DNA from: Spirogloea muscicola
Taxonomy: Eukaryota; Streptophyta; Zygnematophyceae; Spirogloeales; Spirogloeaceae
Direction: 5' to 3'
DNA: 44,022 nt
Assembly: GCA_009602725.1 (NCBI GenBank)
Contig: WELB01000096.1
Span: 493,479-537,500 of the forward strand
Below are positions 1-10,624 of the stretch, piece by piece (the stretch's first letter is position 1; each line of letters starts with the position of its first letter). A program made the translations under genes and the position numbers. The notes under the pieces are model-generated. The model was not told the DNA's origin and made no database searches. It was given only the letters and a program-made list of their open reading frames with translations.

Positions 1-1270
1 CCAGCGCGGCGCTTTCGCAGCCAGGGTGGCGCGCCACCCCCCGCCCGCCCCGGGCGGATGAGCACACCCCCGGGGGGGCGGGCGGGCGCCGTGACGCGGC
101 GCCGCGGCCCTCCACCTCCCTCCCCCTCCCTCCTCCCCCCCTCCTCGCCCGCCCCTTCACGGCGCCCGCTGCTTCCTCACTTTCTCCGCCCCTGGGCCTC
201 GTCGCCTCTCATGCGCTGCCTTTCCCGTTCCTCTCACAGCCCCCTTCGAGCTTTCCGGTGGCACAAGAGCTTGTCAATCGCCGTCCGGTATCCGGGATCA
301 GCTATCAGTTTGGACCTTGTCCATTCTCTTTCCCGGCCACCTTCTTAGATTGGGCGAGCGAGCTTCTCTGTTGTTATCGAGTGCTGACTCAGTGGTTACT
401 GATCGGGTCACCCAGCAGCAGGTGATGTACATCTGTCAGTGTGCTTGCCTTTGTACTTGGGCACTCAGGCCCTCCATCAATCAATGAACACCCCGTTCCT
501 CTGGAAAGCTCTGGATGAGCTCACTTTCGCAGCCTCGCCCCACTTGGAAGAGCTCACTGCAGCTGCAAGTTACAACTCCCACTTGCGGCTGCTTACTCGG
601 TGTCACCAAGCTCTCATCTTCCATAGCCTCTCACATAGCTGTGTGGCTATAACGCCTTATGGCCTTTTCTTGGACCTCGCCTTTCTGGGCTGGCTTGTTA
701 CCGACTCCGCCCCCGTTGCAAGAAGCGGCTCTTTTACTTCAGTTCTTTCACAGCCCCCGCCTCCTTTGAAAGAGCCCCTTCCTTTCTTTGCACGAGCCCC
801 TTTCCGTCTTCCTGCGCCCCTCCCCTCCTCCTATCTTCCATATCCAGTCCAAGTTCCCTTGCAAGAAGCAGCTCTGCAAGTAAAAAGAATATCTACCAAA
901 TGGGGGTGGCTGTGATGTGAGGTGGCTGGCAAGGGGGAGAGAGCCCCCTCTCGAGGAAGAGAATGGACAAGAGCCATCCTCCTCCTCACTCGCCACAAAC
1001 CCCCCCGCCTGAGCTACCCGCTCGGCATGCCGCGGCGCGGCTGCGTCTCAATCCTCACCGCAGAGCGCCCATCTGCGGGAGGTCAACACAGACACCTTGC
1101 ACGCGCACTCGCTCAAGGCACGGCCCTGCGCCTGCTGAGTGCCGGCCAGAGGGGGGGGGGAGGGAGGCCAGAGGGGGGGAAGGGTACCACACAGCTGACA
1201 TTAGTGGCCACAGGCCTTTGACCCAGTCTTGAAAGTGGATAATGAAGACGCCCGGCAAGTGAAGAGACTG
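1..1270. repeat. 3' flank of PheRS alpha with degenerate retroelement 3'-end sequence
   Basis: I see no gene here. The first 250 bases are GC-rich and pyrimidine-rich. About 360-440 carries a diverged form of the palindrome-linked repeat found at 29,286 and 36,294 (a TGGTTACTGA core, then GGTGATGTACATC). About 625-710 resembles the 3' untranslated part of the retroelement tails at 29,054 and 36,155: GCATAGCTGTGTGG-like text, then a GGGCTGG element. The open frames at 439-915 and 922-1221 have no recognisable family content and are taken as chance. Confidence 0.5.
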
Positions 1271-4200
1271 TCAGAAGCCCAGCCGGCAGATGGGGTTGCT
1301 CTTGATCAGCTTCAGATCCACCTGCACGATCAAGAGAAGGAGGGCAATTGACATCAGACTGCAGCGATCGAGCTTGGAGTACAAACTCGGTGCTAGGCCA
1401 CATTTTACGTATCGCCGAGCCCCTTCACCCCCGAGCAGCGGCAGCAATGTGGCCTCGTTGACGCACACCCTCTAGCGGTGCACCTCGTGACAATATATGA
1501 CCATATGCACACTAACAATGTTGGAACCCCTTGTTGACATCCCTCACCTTCGGCCCGAAGAGGTCCCGAATGTTGTCAATGTGGTAAAGGATCATTGTCG
1601 GCCTGTGGCAAAAGTGGTGGGGGTGTGAGTGGTAAAGTAGGAAGGGAAGGCAAAATCCAGGAGGCTGGCGGCGCAATTTCCCCCTCACGAAAACTTCCTC
1701 CCCCCTTTCTGACTTCAAGCAAAAGACCAAGGTGTTGAGCAATGCTGTAAAGCCCAGCAGAGGTGCGATGCCTCCCACCACTCGACCACTGCACAGACAC
1801 AACTGCATTCAGGGCACAAGGCTTGGCAAGGATTATGTAGCAAGCGAGGTGCACCGTTCCAGTGACAAGCCCCAGGCGACCACTGACACGTCCTCTGGAA
1901 GGCCCATTGGAAGCAGCATCTCTGGGCGAAACATGCCTGAGTTTCCAATCTCCACCCACTTCTTCAGCTGCTCGTGGTAGCTGCCAAGCACAGCACCGCA
2001 CAGCCAGCTGGTGTCATATTCCACCATCACTTCTGGCACCTTGACAGCTTGCTATTCCCCACGTACCCCACCTAACATCATACCTCAAATGCCAGACTCT
2101 GAAGGAGCAAGTGAGGGCAATTCCACCAACGGTGTGGACCAGCCAAGCACACTTGTCTTTGATCATTTCTCTGTGGCCTTGACCAATCTGTGTTCAGGGA
2201 GTGACAGCAACCAGTTAACAGAAGGGCGAGCCCCAAAAGAAGGAAGCTATGGCCAAACCTGAAGATTTCCATGCTAGGCTCCGTGTACGGGTTGTAGGCA
2301 GGCTTGAAGCGCAGCTTCTGGATGCCTGTGCAAGTCCGTGTGTGTCAAGGCTGTCCTTCATAGCAGGGTTGGTTTGCAAACTACAAAACTCTGCAGTTGG
2401 GTTGACAATGATTGTGGCGGGAGCAGCAGCCTCACCAAGGCGGCGAAAGAACTGGTCGAATACACCAATGAGATCCCCAAGTGTCACGCCCCGGTCGCAG
2501 ATGACACCTTCAGACAACAAGGGCCAGCCCAGACGGCGAGAGATCAGCATTCAGGCGCCTTGGCCTCGGCAACACGAAGTCGCTAACAGAGGCCTGAGAT
2601 AGGCACTATGGCCTGGGTACATTTGCAAATCTTCCGGCAGTAATAATAAGTGCGGTGAGCTCAGAAAGAAGAGATAGTACCAGAGATTCACAAGAAACGG
2701 ATGACAAGCACCTGACTGTAGATGCACAGAGACTCACCTTCAACTTGATGGAACTCTGCCAGGTGGGTTCTGTCCACGGCCTCGTTTCTAAATACACGAT
2801 CTATTGAGAAGTACCGCTTTGGCTCAAAATTTCCCTGATGGCCACCACGACTTCCGATCAGATCTCCAAAAATTCTGGCCGGCAAACGCATTTGCCTTCA
2901 GTGGCTACTTGGCATGCAATGCCCGGTGCTTGGTACTCAACTATGTGGCAGCAAAATGGAGGCACGTCAGATGAGGTGCCAAGTCTAGGAAACCTGCGCC
3001 AGCTTGTACAGCATGCGTGATGAGACAGCCGTGGTGTGTGTTCGCAGGAGATTCTTCTCTGCCTCTGCGCGTTTCCAGTCGTATCCATACCTGCAAAATC
3101 ATCAATCACAACATAAGTACCTGCCCAACCCAGTCCCACTCCTCACAAGAACGTAAACTTCCACCTTCTCAAGAATTCTCAGCGTACACTTGAGAGGCTG
3201 CTGGCAAAATCATTTCTGTCCGTGGATGGAAAATATTAAGTCGGCATGCTATCTACATAAGCTGCAGTAAGAGACCCGCAGGAGCCATAGCCACCGCGCT
3301 CGTGGACGTCCTGGACGCGCTGCAGGTAGTCCTCAGGCAGCTCTCGGGTAGTACTAGGTGCTGGATGGGGAGCAAGGACGACAGTCACCAAGCGTTTGTC
3401 GTCCTTGAGCTGCCCATCTCATCAAAATTTGGCTGAGCACAAGAATATCACAAAGGGTGAATACCCGAGAGGAAGAAGGTGTCGTGGGAATCCCTCGCAG
3501 GATGTTGCTGGGGCTGGAACAGCGCGTCAAAGTTCCAGAAGCTGCACAGGAGCAGCACATGCATATGAGCTGCATGATCATCCTTTTAAGCTTGTAATAA
3601 ATCAAGTGACTCATAGCAGCAACATCTCTCTTTGATGATGAAGATATAGGAGTCAGGGATATGGCAGTCAAGCATTCAGGAGATTTGCACTGACATAGAC
3701 TAAGAGCTTGCTGACCTGCTCTCTACAAAGTTGTCTGTGGGCATTTCCTCGAACCTGCTGATGCGAGCCCCTGCATTATGTACTGGAAAGCCGGTGGCAA
3801 GCGCCACCCAGCAGCATCTACTAGCACTCGCAGATCCTGCCAAGGTATAGAGCGCAACTCTCTACAGCGAGCTTTGACTATCTAAGAGAAGTCATGCAAA
3901 TGTCAGAGCTAGAAACAGCCTCACCCCATCTCCAGGAAAATCTTCCTGAATTGAGCCCTGACCTGCGACTCAAGTCACATGGTGAGCAATACAAGAAGAA
4001 GACAAGAAACAAGCCATCAATGCTGACTAAGCTTTTGTGTCGACAGGGGCAGTTGAATTCTCGAATATGTGGACATTCATTAAGAAAGTTCTACAAAGAG
4101 CGGCAAGCATCATGCCCAGTGTTTACTCGGTAATAAAAGTCGAGCACGAAGGACTAGTTGCTGCATCTGGCGTTCGGACAGTACTTTGAGGAGCGGGTGC

Positions 4201-5602
4201 AGGTGGCCGCCCTCCACAGGCTGCCCGTGGGCGTTGAAGTTGTACTCCTTGAAGACCTGGCTTCGCCATGCGCCGCTGCCGCCGCACTTGTTGCAGAGTC
4301 AGCGACAAAGCCAAATCCTCAGAGCTCATGTCTGAACCCCTATCACTCTCAGCAGAGTGGTTGTCACGCTCTAACATGGCCTCTTAGTGCAGCATGCTGA
4401 CTAGCAGTGTGGCCTTCTGGCGAGTGGCAACTCGTGAAGTATTGGCTCTGAGCTACAGGACACGGATGCACATTGGCACTGGACTACAGGTTAAGGAGTT
4501 GAAGTCGTGCACGTCTGCAGCATCTCGCGGGTGAGGTCGGTGGCGGGCTTGGACTTCTTGAGCGCAAACTTGGGGCCCTTGGTGATCTCAAACGTCCGCC
4601 AGGTCCTGCACAGGCATTGGCAACAGGCCCGCCTCAGCCTCTCACTTGCACTGCTTGGCACTGCTCGGGCTCCTGCAAGAGCACTAACCCAAGCTCTGAC
4701 GAAGTGCCGCCAGCTTACACGGGAGTGATGAGCTTGCGCTTCTTGTGGAGGTATTCGACGTCAGCGTCAGGCACGTCCTGGAGGCGTGCACGCCATGTGC
4801 CGAGCGCTAAGTAAGAGACCACTTTACAGTCAGGTGCGCAGCGTCTGGGGTCTGGCACCCACTAATGTCCAAGACGAGTAGTACGTTAACAGCAGCCAGG
4901 TTACCAACTAACAAAGGACTACGTGCGTAACTGAATGTCACGCGGGTCAGGCTTAAGTACAACGCAGCCGGCCTGCCGCACCTGCTCCTGGTCGATGCGC
5001 CGCAGGAGGTCCTGCACCGTGTCCACCACGGCCTCGACCTGGACCCGAGAGCCCGGGAGAGCCAGTGAGCCCGGAGTGGGCACGCGCACTGGCCCGGGCC
5101 AAAGCAGCGGCCGGCTGAACGAGCGCGATCGTGGCAATGGCGGTGGCGGCGTGCCTTGCGCTGGACGAGTGGCTGGTGGCCGCCCTTGGCGACGGCCAAC
5201 CACTTGTTGGCCATGGCCTGCTTCATGCCGATGTCCGCCACCGGCCCCAGCTTCGCCTGACCACGTGGGCCGCCGCCGGAGAGACAATGGGGCTCAGTGG
5301 AAGCTCAACGAGAGTTGCCATTGAGCTCAGTGGGAGCTCAACGAGGCCAAAGACAGTGCCTTGCTCCTCGTCGCAGCTGCGGCAGCTGCCGCGGAGGAGG
5401 ACTGTGGCTGACCTTGAGGTCGTCGAGCGGGATGCCGGGGGCGGGCACGGCGGCGAAGGCCTGGGCCTCGGGCGAGCCGGCGGCGGCGTAGGCGCGGGCC
5501 TCGTCGGTGAGCGCCCAGCGGCGGTGGACGAGGTCGCGCGCGGCGATGAGGCCGTGCGCGGCGAGCGACGCNCGGCGGCGCCGGCGCCGCCGCCGCGGCC
5601 AT
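1271..5602 (-). CDS. FARSA: Cytosolic phenylalanyl-tRNA synthetase alpha subunit, 17 exons
   Basis: This is the catalytic alpha subunit of the alpha2-beta2 class II synthetase that charges tRNA-Phe with phenylalanine in the cytosol. Exons (minus strand): 5413-5602, 5155-5256, 4982-5038, 4719-4777, 4513-4605, 4185-4275, 3925-3962, 3716-3754, 3465-3541, 3276-3360, 2994-3090, 2738-2834, 2436-2507, 2259-2325, 1855-1980, 1548-1602 and 1271-1321. Every junction keeps frame, giving about 465 residues. Visible landmarks are an N-terminal winged-helix part ([17 protein letters not shown]), [10 protein letters not shown], class II motif text around [64 protein letters not shown], and a C-terminal ICRLGF before TGA. 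The eukaryotic enzyme is usually about 485-510 residues; the shortfall lies at the N in exon 1 (5572), where ATG 5602 is out of frame with the rest unless the N hides more bases. The intron after exon 2 starts with GC (CGCAAG then GCACGC). Confidence 0.95.
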
Positions 5603-5850
5603 GGCTGGCGGCGGCCTCCGAGGCGTGCTGGGGGGGGTGCTCCAGGGGTCCGAGGCTCAGGCCAGGGTTTAAGGCGCGGACGTGGGCGCCCACCAGAGGG
5701 CCGCCCATAGCCAGTGAGCTCCGAGCCCTCGCCCCCACCCTGCGCGCTTGCTCCTGCGCCCCCGCTGCGGCCTCGACGCCGAGCCCCTGCGGCAGGCAGG
5801 CCGCGCTCGAGGGCCACGCCGCCGCCGCCTGCGCTGCTGCGCGCTCTCTC
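5603..5850. promoter_or_regulatory. Shared divergent 5' region between PheRS alpha and PLAC8 genes
   Basis: Only 248 bp separate the presumed PheRS alpha start (minus) from the PLAC8 start (plus), so both promoters and 5' UTRs must fit here. The sequence is very GC-rich and I see no TATA box. The short region suggests a bidirectional promoter. The neighbouring N at 5572 means the true distance may be longer. Confidence 0.4.
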
Positions 5851-6683
5851 ATGGGCGCCGGCGCTCCTGCCGACGACCGGCAGCCGCTGCTGGCCGGCGG
5901 CGCCCCCGCTCATCACCCCACCTTCCCGCCGCCGGTGCGTCCCTCCCCCACCTTCCCTCGCACCTCCGTCGCCAGTGGCGCGGCCCGGAGCCCCAAGGCC
6001 AGGCCCTCTGTCGCTGTGCCTTGTGCTTACTGGCCAGCCACCCCCGCGTGCCTCGGAAGGTGGACGAGGCGTACGGGTCGTACCAACACGGGCAGCCGCC
6101 GCCGTCGCGGCAGTGGCGTCAAGGTGAGGCTTCCATGGCGGCCGAGCGCCCGCCCTGCAGCTAGTGACATGCGTCGTTGCCGTCGCGGCAGCGTTTGGAG
6201 CGTCAGCTCCTCTTTCAGGGCCAGAGGGCTCGGGCCTCCGCCGCTGACGTTGTCGTTGGAGCCGCAGGAGTGAGTGGACGACGGCGCGGCGAGTGGACGA
6301 CGGGCCTGCTCGCGTGCTGCGACGACGTGCCGGTGTGCTGCCTCACCTACTGGGCGCCCTGCATCACCTTCGGCCTCGCGGCGGACGCCATCGACGGCGG
6401 CCGCACGACGTGGCCCACCGCCGCCGCGCTGTGGTACCTGCTGGGGGCGCTCACGCAGTGCGCGTGCATCTACTCGTGCACCTACCGTACGCGGCTGCGC
6501 CACAAGTTCGGGCTGCCGGAGCAGCCGTGTGGCGACGCCTGCGTGCACTGGCTCTGCATGCCGTGCGCGCTGTGCCAGGAGTATCGCGAGCTGAAGTACC
6601 GCGGCCATGATCCCTGGCACGCCGCCTTTGATGGTGGCAACCACACCGTTACCTACCCGCCCCAGCAACAGCGCATGGCTTGA
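5851..6683 (+). CDS. PLAC8-family (cell number regulator / cadmium-resistance type) protein, 3 exons
   Basis: Exons 5851-5934, 6060-6123 and 6268-6683 join in frame to 187 residues with GT-AG introns. The core shows the PLAC8 pattern: ACC near residues 65-67, CC at 73-74, then LTYWAPCITFG at about 75-85, a hydrophobic stretch (WYLLGALTQCACIYS), and a second cysteine cluster (CVHWLCMPCALCQEYREL). In plants these small cysteine-rich membrane proteins affect organ and cell number or export of divalent metals; in animals PLAC8 has other roles. The short N-terminal tail is rich in Pro, Gly and Gln (AYGSYQHGQPPP), as is common in the family. The start is the first ATG giving an open first exon with a good donor. 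Family assignment is secure; substrate and role cannot be read from sequence. Confidence 0.88.
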
Positions 6684-7471
6684 CAGCCATGCTGTGCATC
6701 TGCAACCCCGGATGTCAACTGATTGGGACAGTAGCTCCTCCTCTAGCTTACTATTCCGCGCTGCTTATAGGCCATGGTTGTGGTGAAGAGCAGTGGTAGA
6801 TTGGTAGCTAGTCATTCATTCACTCAATGGCAAGTCGGTAGCTATCCGAATTTTGAGGACAACAACCTGCAGCATAGTCACCCTGATGCCGCTCATACTG
6901 CAACAGTGCCAGAGCATTGCTGGCAAAGAATGAATGAGTCACGCGCAGAGGTTGATGTGTGTCCCCATCACAGAGACATGGGAGCCCCTTACGTAGTACG
7001 CCTTTGCACAATTGCTTGTAGTATACAATAAGCCCGAATCGGAGATTGTATGGAACAGATACAGACTACTAAATAAGTACTGACGATCATGTCCTGTCTA
7101 TCTTCTGAGTCGTCATTGGCTAAAAGGTCAAAGCTGAAACCTTTTGCAAGGCAAGACATCTCTGTCAAGCTCTGAGCTTCTGTTTGATTACATGTCTGCA
7201 AGAGCCTGCTGTGAGGAGCATGAAGCTCCCCTGACGAGCTGTGTGTTCCTGCCTGCTCCCGGCTGCTCTTCAGAGTCATGGGAGATCACCACAGTGCAGC
7301 AGCGCCGAAGTGCAGTCCAAAGCTACCTACTTCTTGGGAGGACAGGAAGGCAGCTGCAGTGGTCATGACAAGCACGGCATGGCGGGCAGGGACCAATTAG
7401 ATGCAGAGCTTCTGGGCAGAAGGGTCAGGAAATATCAGATTCGAGATTTTCGGATTTCGACACAGCCCGTT
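6684..7471. other. Intergenic between convergent PLAC8 and COMM-domain genes
   Basis: About 790 bp of moderately AT-richer sequence where both genes end. I see no conserved coding segment, RNA gene or clear repeat. The short frames at 6774-7031 and 7241-7723 lack family similarity, and the latter is the antisense shadow of the COMM exon. Confidence 0.5.
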
Positions 7472-8624
7472 CTAAGGACTGGCACGCGTCCCGCACACCG
7501 CAAGGAGGTCCTGGAGCTGGGCTTCGCTGCAAGCAAGCACGATGTCCTCCTCGGCTGCTGCAGCGGTGGACGCTGCACCCGGGCCCCGTCGCAGCCGCAG
7601 AATCACGCGGTACATGTCCTCCTTGACGCCCGCTTCAGACAGCCGGTGCTCCAGCTCACAGGACGCGCCTGGACACAGATAGCCGCTGTGTTGGACAATC
7701 TGAGATACCAACAACAGACTTGAATGCTTGTGGTCTCGCGTTCTAGAGCAGAGGCAGAGCGCCGACCTGTGAGCTGCGGCAGGGGACTATCCTCCTTAGT
7801 AAGCTCCTGGAGGAGTCGTCGCAGCGCACCACGATTGTCGCCGTAGACCGCAGCCAGGGGTTGCGATCTGCTCTCACTGCCGCGGTCGCTAGCTGGACGA
7901 TGAGGACCACATTTTCGAGCAAGCTCATGGAGAGTGGCATGCAAATAGTGGCTAAGCCGACGTCGCGTACGATTCTGTGGGTCCCGACCGATGCGTGGCA
8001 TTAGGGGAAATTTGGGCATTCTTGGGGTGAGGCTCCAGTGCTCCAGATGAGCTGTTGTTCAAGCCGTGCAGGGGACAACCAAGGCACCTGACGCCATAGT
8101 CAGCGGCGAGGGCGGTCTGGAGCTCCGCAGGGTGCAGGTCCAGCTTCGCAGCCTCCAACAGCGCGCCCGCCAGAGCCGCGTACACCTTCACTCAACCGTG
8201 GCAGCAGAGGCAGCGTAGCCGCACTGCCAAAGCTCAGCGTCGAGGAATACAATCATTACAATGACAGAGTCTCAGGGGTTCAGCCTAAACTATGAATCCT
8301 CACATGAATCCTAAAGCTAAACCTTAACTTAAATCCTAAAAATAAACTTGGTATTCTGCAGGTTCTGTGGGCTTCAAAGGATCCCGTCGCTCCACTGATC
8401 ATGCAGCCCGATGATGGTCAATGAGCGGCTGACGGGGAAAGTGAATGCTTCAACATCTGACCCAAGAGGAACTAATTTTCCAGGGTTTAAGCGCGCAGGG
8501 TTTGCGGTGGCGCGTGTACGAGCCGCGAGAGCCGGGAGAGCGCAGCGGGCGAGGCGGCACCTGCTCGCCGGCGGCGCCGCCGCCGCCGTCGCCGTCGAGG
8601 GCGGCGAAGGCGGCGCCGGTGAGG
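7472..8624 (-). CDS. COMM-domain protein (COMMD3-like), 5' end cut by an N
   Basis: Exons (minus strand) are 8561-8624 (5' end at the N, 8625), 8093-8185, 7767-7872 and 7472-7668; phases agree throughout. The N-terminal part reads AAFAALDG, then YAALAGALLEAAKLDLHPAE, an alpha-helical segment. Then come a YGDNRGALRRLLQEL helix and LPQLTG, which in COMMD proteins precedes the COMM domain. The domain itself shows CELEHRLSE, DMYRVILRL and the terminal CSEAQLQDLLA helix, close to the CSxEQLQDLVxKL of COMMD proteins. COMMD subunits form the ring of the Commander endosomal recycling complex. The last exon ends at TAG 7472-7474, soon after QDLLA; a GT right after that segment could instead lead to another exon. 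The exact paralogue and true N-terminus are uncertain. Confidence 0.72.
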
Positions 8625-8625
8625 N

Positions 8626-8785
8626 GTTTGTCCATGTGCCTACAGCGGTCCCAGGCGATTGCTTTGCATCGCCGGGCTGGTCGCGCCTTTGCAGCAGCCT
8701 CTGGTTGGCGCAGCGGGGTTGCTCTTTCTCCCCTCAGCTCATCTGACTTCCTATTGCTGACACGGGGGTTACTGAGGGCGCCCTG
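8626..8785 (+). repeat. Retroelement C-terminal tail fragment (copy 1)
   Basis: Directly after the N at 8625 the plus strand reads SMCLQRSQAIALHRRAGRAF, then AAASG and SDFLLLTRG. This is the same C-terminal peptide found about ten times in the 28-36 kb island. An extra G before the expected stop breaks the frame (CGGGGGTTACTGA here, CGGGGTTACTGA elsewhere). It lies upstream of the COMM gene's 5' end, the only island-type coding tail I see outside the repeat-rich region. Confidence 0.7.
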
Positions 8786-8885
8786 TGCCTAGCCTGTGGC
8801 TCCGTCATGAACACCTGTATGCATCTGGCTGGCAGTTTACAGCCAATTCTTTATTATTAGCAGCCGCATTTCTCTTCCTCAAGCC

Positions 8886-10191
8886 ATGGCGGCCATGGCT
8901 GCGCCGCCAGCCGCCGCCGCGGCGCCGGCTGCGGCATGGGCTCGCCGGGCGCCCACTGGAGCGGCCGTGGCTCTGCGGCTGGCGTCGCTCGGGACCGGCA
9001 GCCAGGCCCGGCGCCATGGCCGCTGTCGACCGGCATTGCCGCTGCGCCTGGGATCGCCGCGCCCGGAGCCTGCGGTGCTCCCAGTGCCACTCTTCCATTC
9101 GATACGCTAATTAGAGCACGACATTTTGTACGTCGTGTTGGGCTCTGCTGCCCAGCTGAAGGCGGCGCTATTGGGCGGCTCCAGGTTGCGCCGGCCGCAG
9201 TCGCCGCTGGACTGGCCAGGGAGGGCGCTGCGGCGCCCGAGGCCTGCGCCTCTGCGAGCTCCTCCTCTCGAAGTAGAGCCTCCTCATCACAGCCCTGCCA
9301 CTCGTTCATTCTATCCATGTCTGCCAGAATCCTGACTCTGACCAGTATGGGCGTTCTTGAGGTCGAGGCCACTCGTCATAGCTGGTCAGTCTTCTGGTGG
9401 TCACCGACTCGGGTCCCGATGGTCGAGTCTCACAGAGCTGAGGTGTGAGAAAATCAATTGAGGTGTCGCAGGGGCAGAAATCGAGGAGGCCCGGTCGATG
9501 CCGGTGCTGTCATTGATGAGGTGCACAGCTCTTGCGGCGCCAGTCGGTCTGCCGGTATTCTTCTCAGCCATGGACGCTCAGGTGCTCAACCGGTTGCCAA
9601 GGACTTCCTTCTTGACAGAGTGCCATTGAGCTCCATTAAGTTCCTCATTGGAGGATCAAGTGCTGCTATGCTTGTGTCAATCAATTATAACAGATAGCGA
9701 CCAAATCTACCTATTGGTTGCTTGTTTGTACACTTTGGTGAACCTGTATGTGCTTCATTTGCCTGTCGTGCACCTTTTCTGGGCGCCCAGGCCGGTGGCA
9801 CCGGCGAGATCGTGCCACCAGGCACCGCTGCCACTGTGGATGCCACAGGCGTCCTGATCCAAATAGGCCTCCTAACAGCATTCGTTGGACTCATTGTTCT
9901 CACCGGTGGCGTAAGCATTCGGGCCCAACTTGCAACGTGTCATGCTATCAAGTCGACTGCAAGCTCTGCACTTTGCTGCCACTTACTACTGCCCCTGTCT
10001 TGCAATCTTGATAAGGATGTGCCTGGGTTGCTGCACATATCCAGGTTGCGTACTTGTCATACAAAGACTGGCAGGAGAAGCAAGAGGCAAAGAAGTTCAT
10101 GGAGAAGGAGGCGACCTCAGTGAGGGGATCAGATGGAAGTCCAGCAGACAAGGCGGACCGAAGCTCCCCAAAAGGTTTTGGCAAGAAATGA
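8886..10191 (+). CDS. Small single-pass membrane protein with plastid-transit-like N-terminus, 3 exons
   Basis: Three in-frame exons, 8886-9074, 9791-9910 and 10045-10191, give 151 residues. Exon 1 is Ala/Arg-rich and nearly free of acidic residues (MAAMAAPPAAAAAPAAAWAR), like a chloroplast transit peptide. Exon 2 encodes GGTGEIVPPGTAATVDATG, then a hydrophobic helix (VLIQIGLLTAFVGLIVLTGG). Exon 3 gives VAYLSYKDWQEKQEAKKFME and a charged tail ending GFGKK before TGA. The layout resembles small plant proteins of the chloroplast inner envelope or thylakoid, but I cannot name a family with certainty. Exons 2 and 3 are well supported by coding pattern and splice sites; exon 1 rests on phase and composition, across a 716 bp intron. 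Confidence 0.6.
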
Positions 10192-10624
10192 TAGTGTAGC
10201 CTCCACCTTATTTTCTGCGGCTTAATCATTGGAAAGGGCACTCACGACTTTAGGCTAGCCACAAGCCAATGAGCAGTTCGCCTAATGCTGAGTACTAGTT
10301 GTGCTCGTCTGTTGGAGCTCAAGTCTGCAGACTTGCTATCCCTCTGATTACAGGCGTTCTAAGGTGCCAAGCTCCCAGCAAGCAGCTAGGATGGATACTT
10401 CTGGAAGAGGAGTCTTGTGTTGACAATTTCGCATGCAAATTGGTTTTGGAGCTGATGCTCAATCAACACTGATGTACCTCCCTAATTGAGTCACAAAAAA
10501 ACTCAGCTGTGCTATGTATACGACCACGGTCATGGTTGACGTGGCACAGTGATTTCACTGCAAATGATGCAGTGCTCAAGGACCTGCTAGGTGAAACAAG
10601 CTGAGGAGGTACTGCATGTCATTC
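10192..10624. other. Intergenic between convergent small membrane protein gene and ABC1K
   Basis: About 430 bp, more AT-rich than the exons. Both genes terminate into it from opposite sides. I see no repeat, RNA gene or coding segment. Confidence 0.5.

Noticed and set aside
439-915. 158-codon open frame
   Set aside because: It lies in decayed retroelement 3'-end text, has no domain, and its first codon is GTG.
5131-6273. 380-codon plus-strand open frame across the PheRS/PLAC8 5' regions
   Set aside because: It is antisense to PheRS exons and out of frame with PLAC8; its length comes from high GC content, and it also crosses an N.
8285-8350. CCTAAA-like degenerate repeats
   Set aside because: They are too irregular to be an interstitial telomere array.
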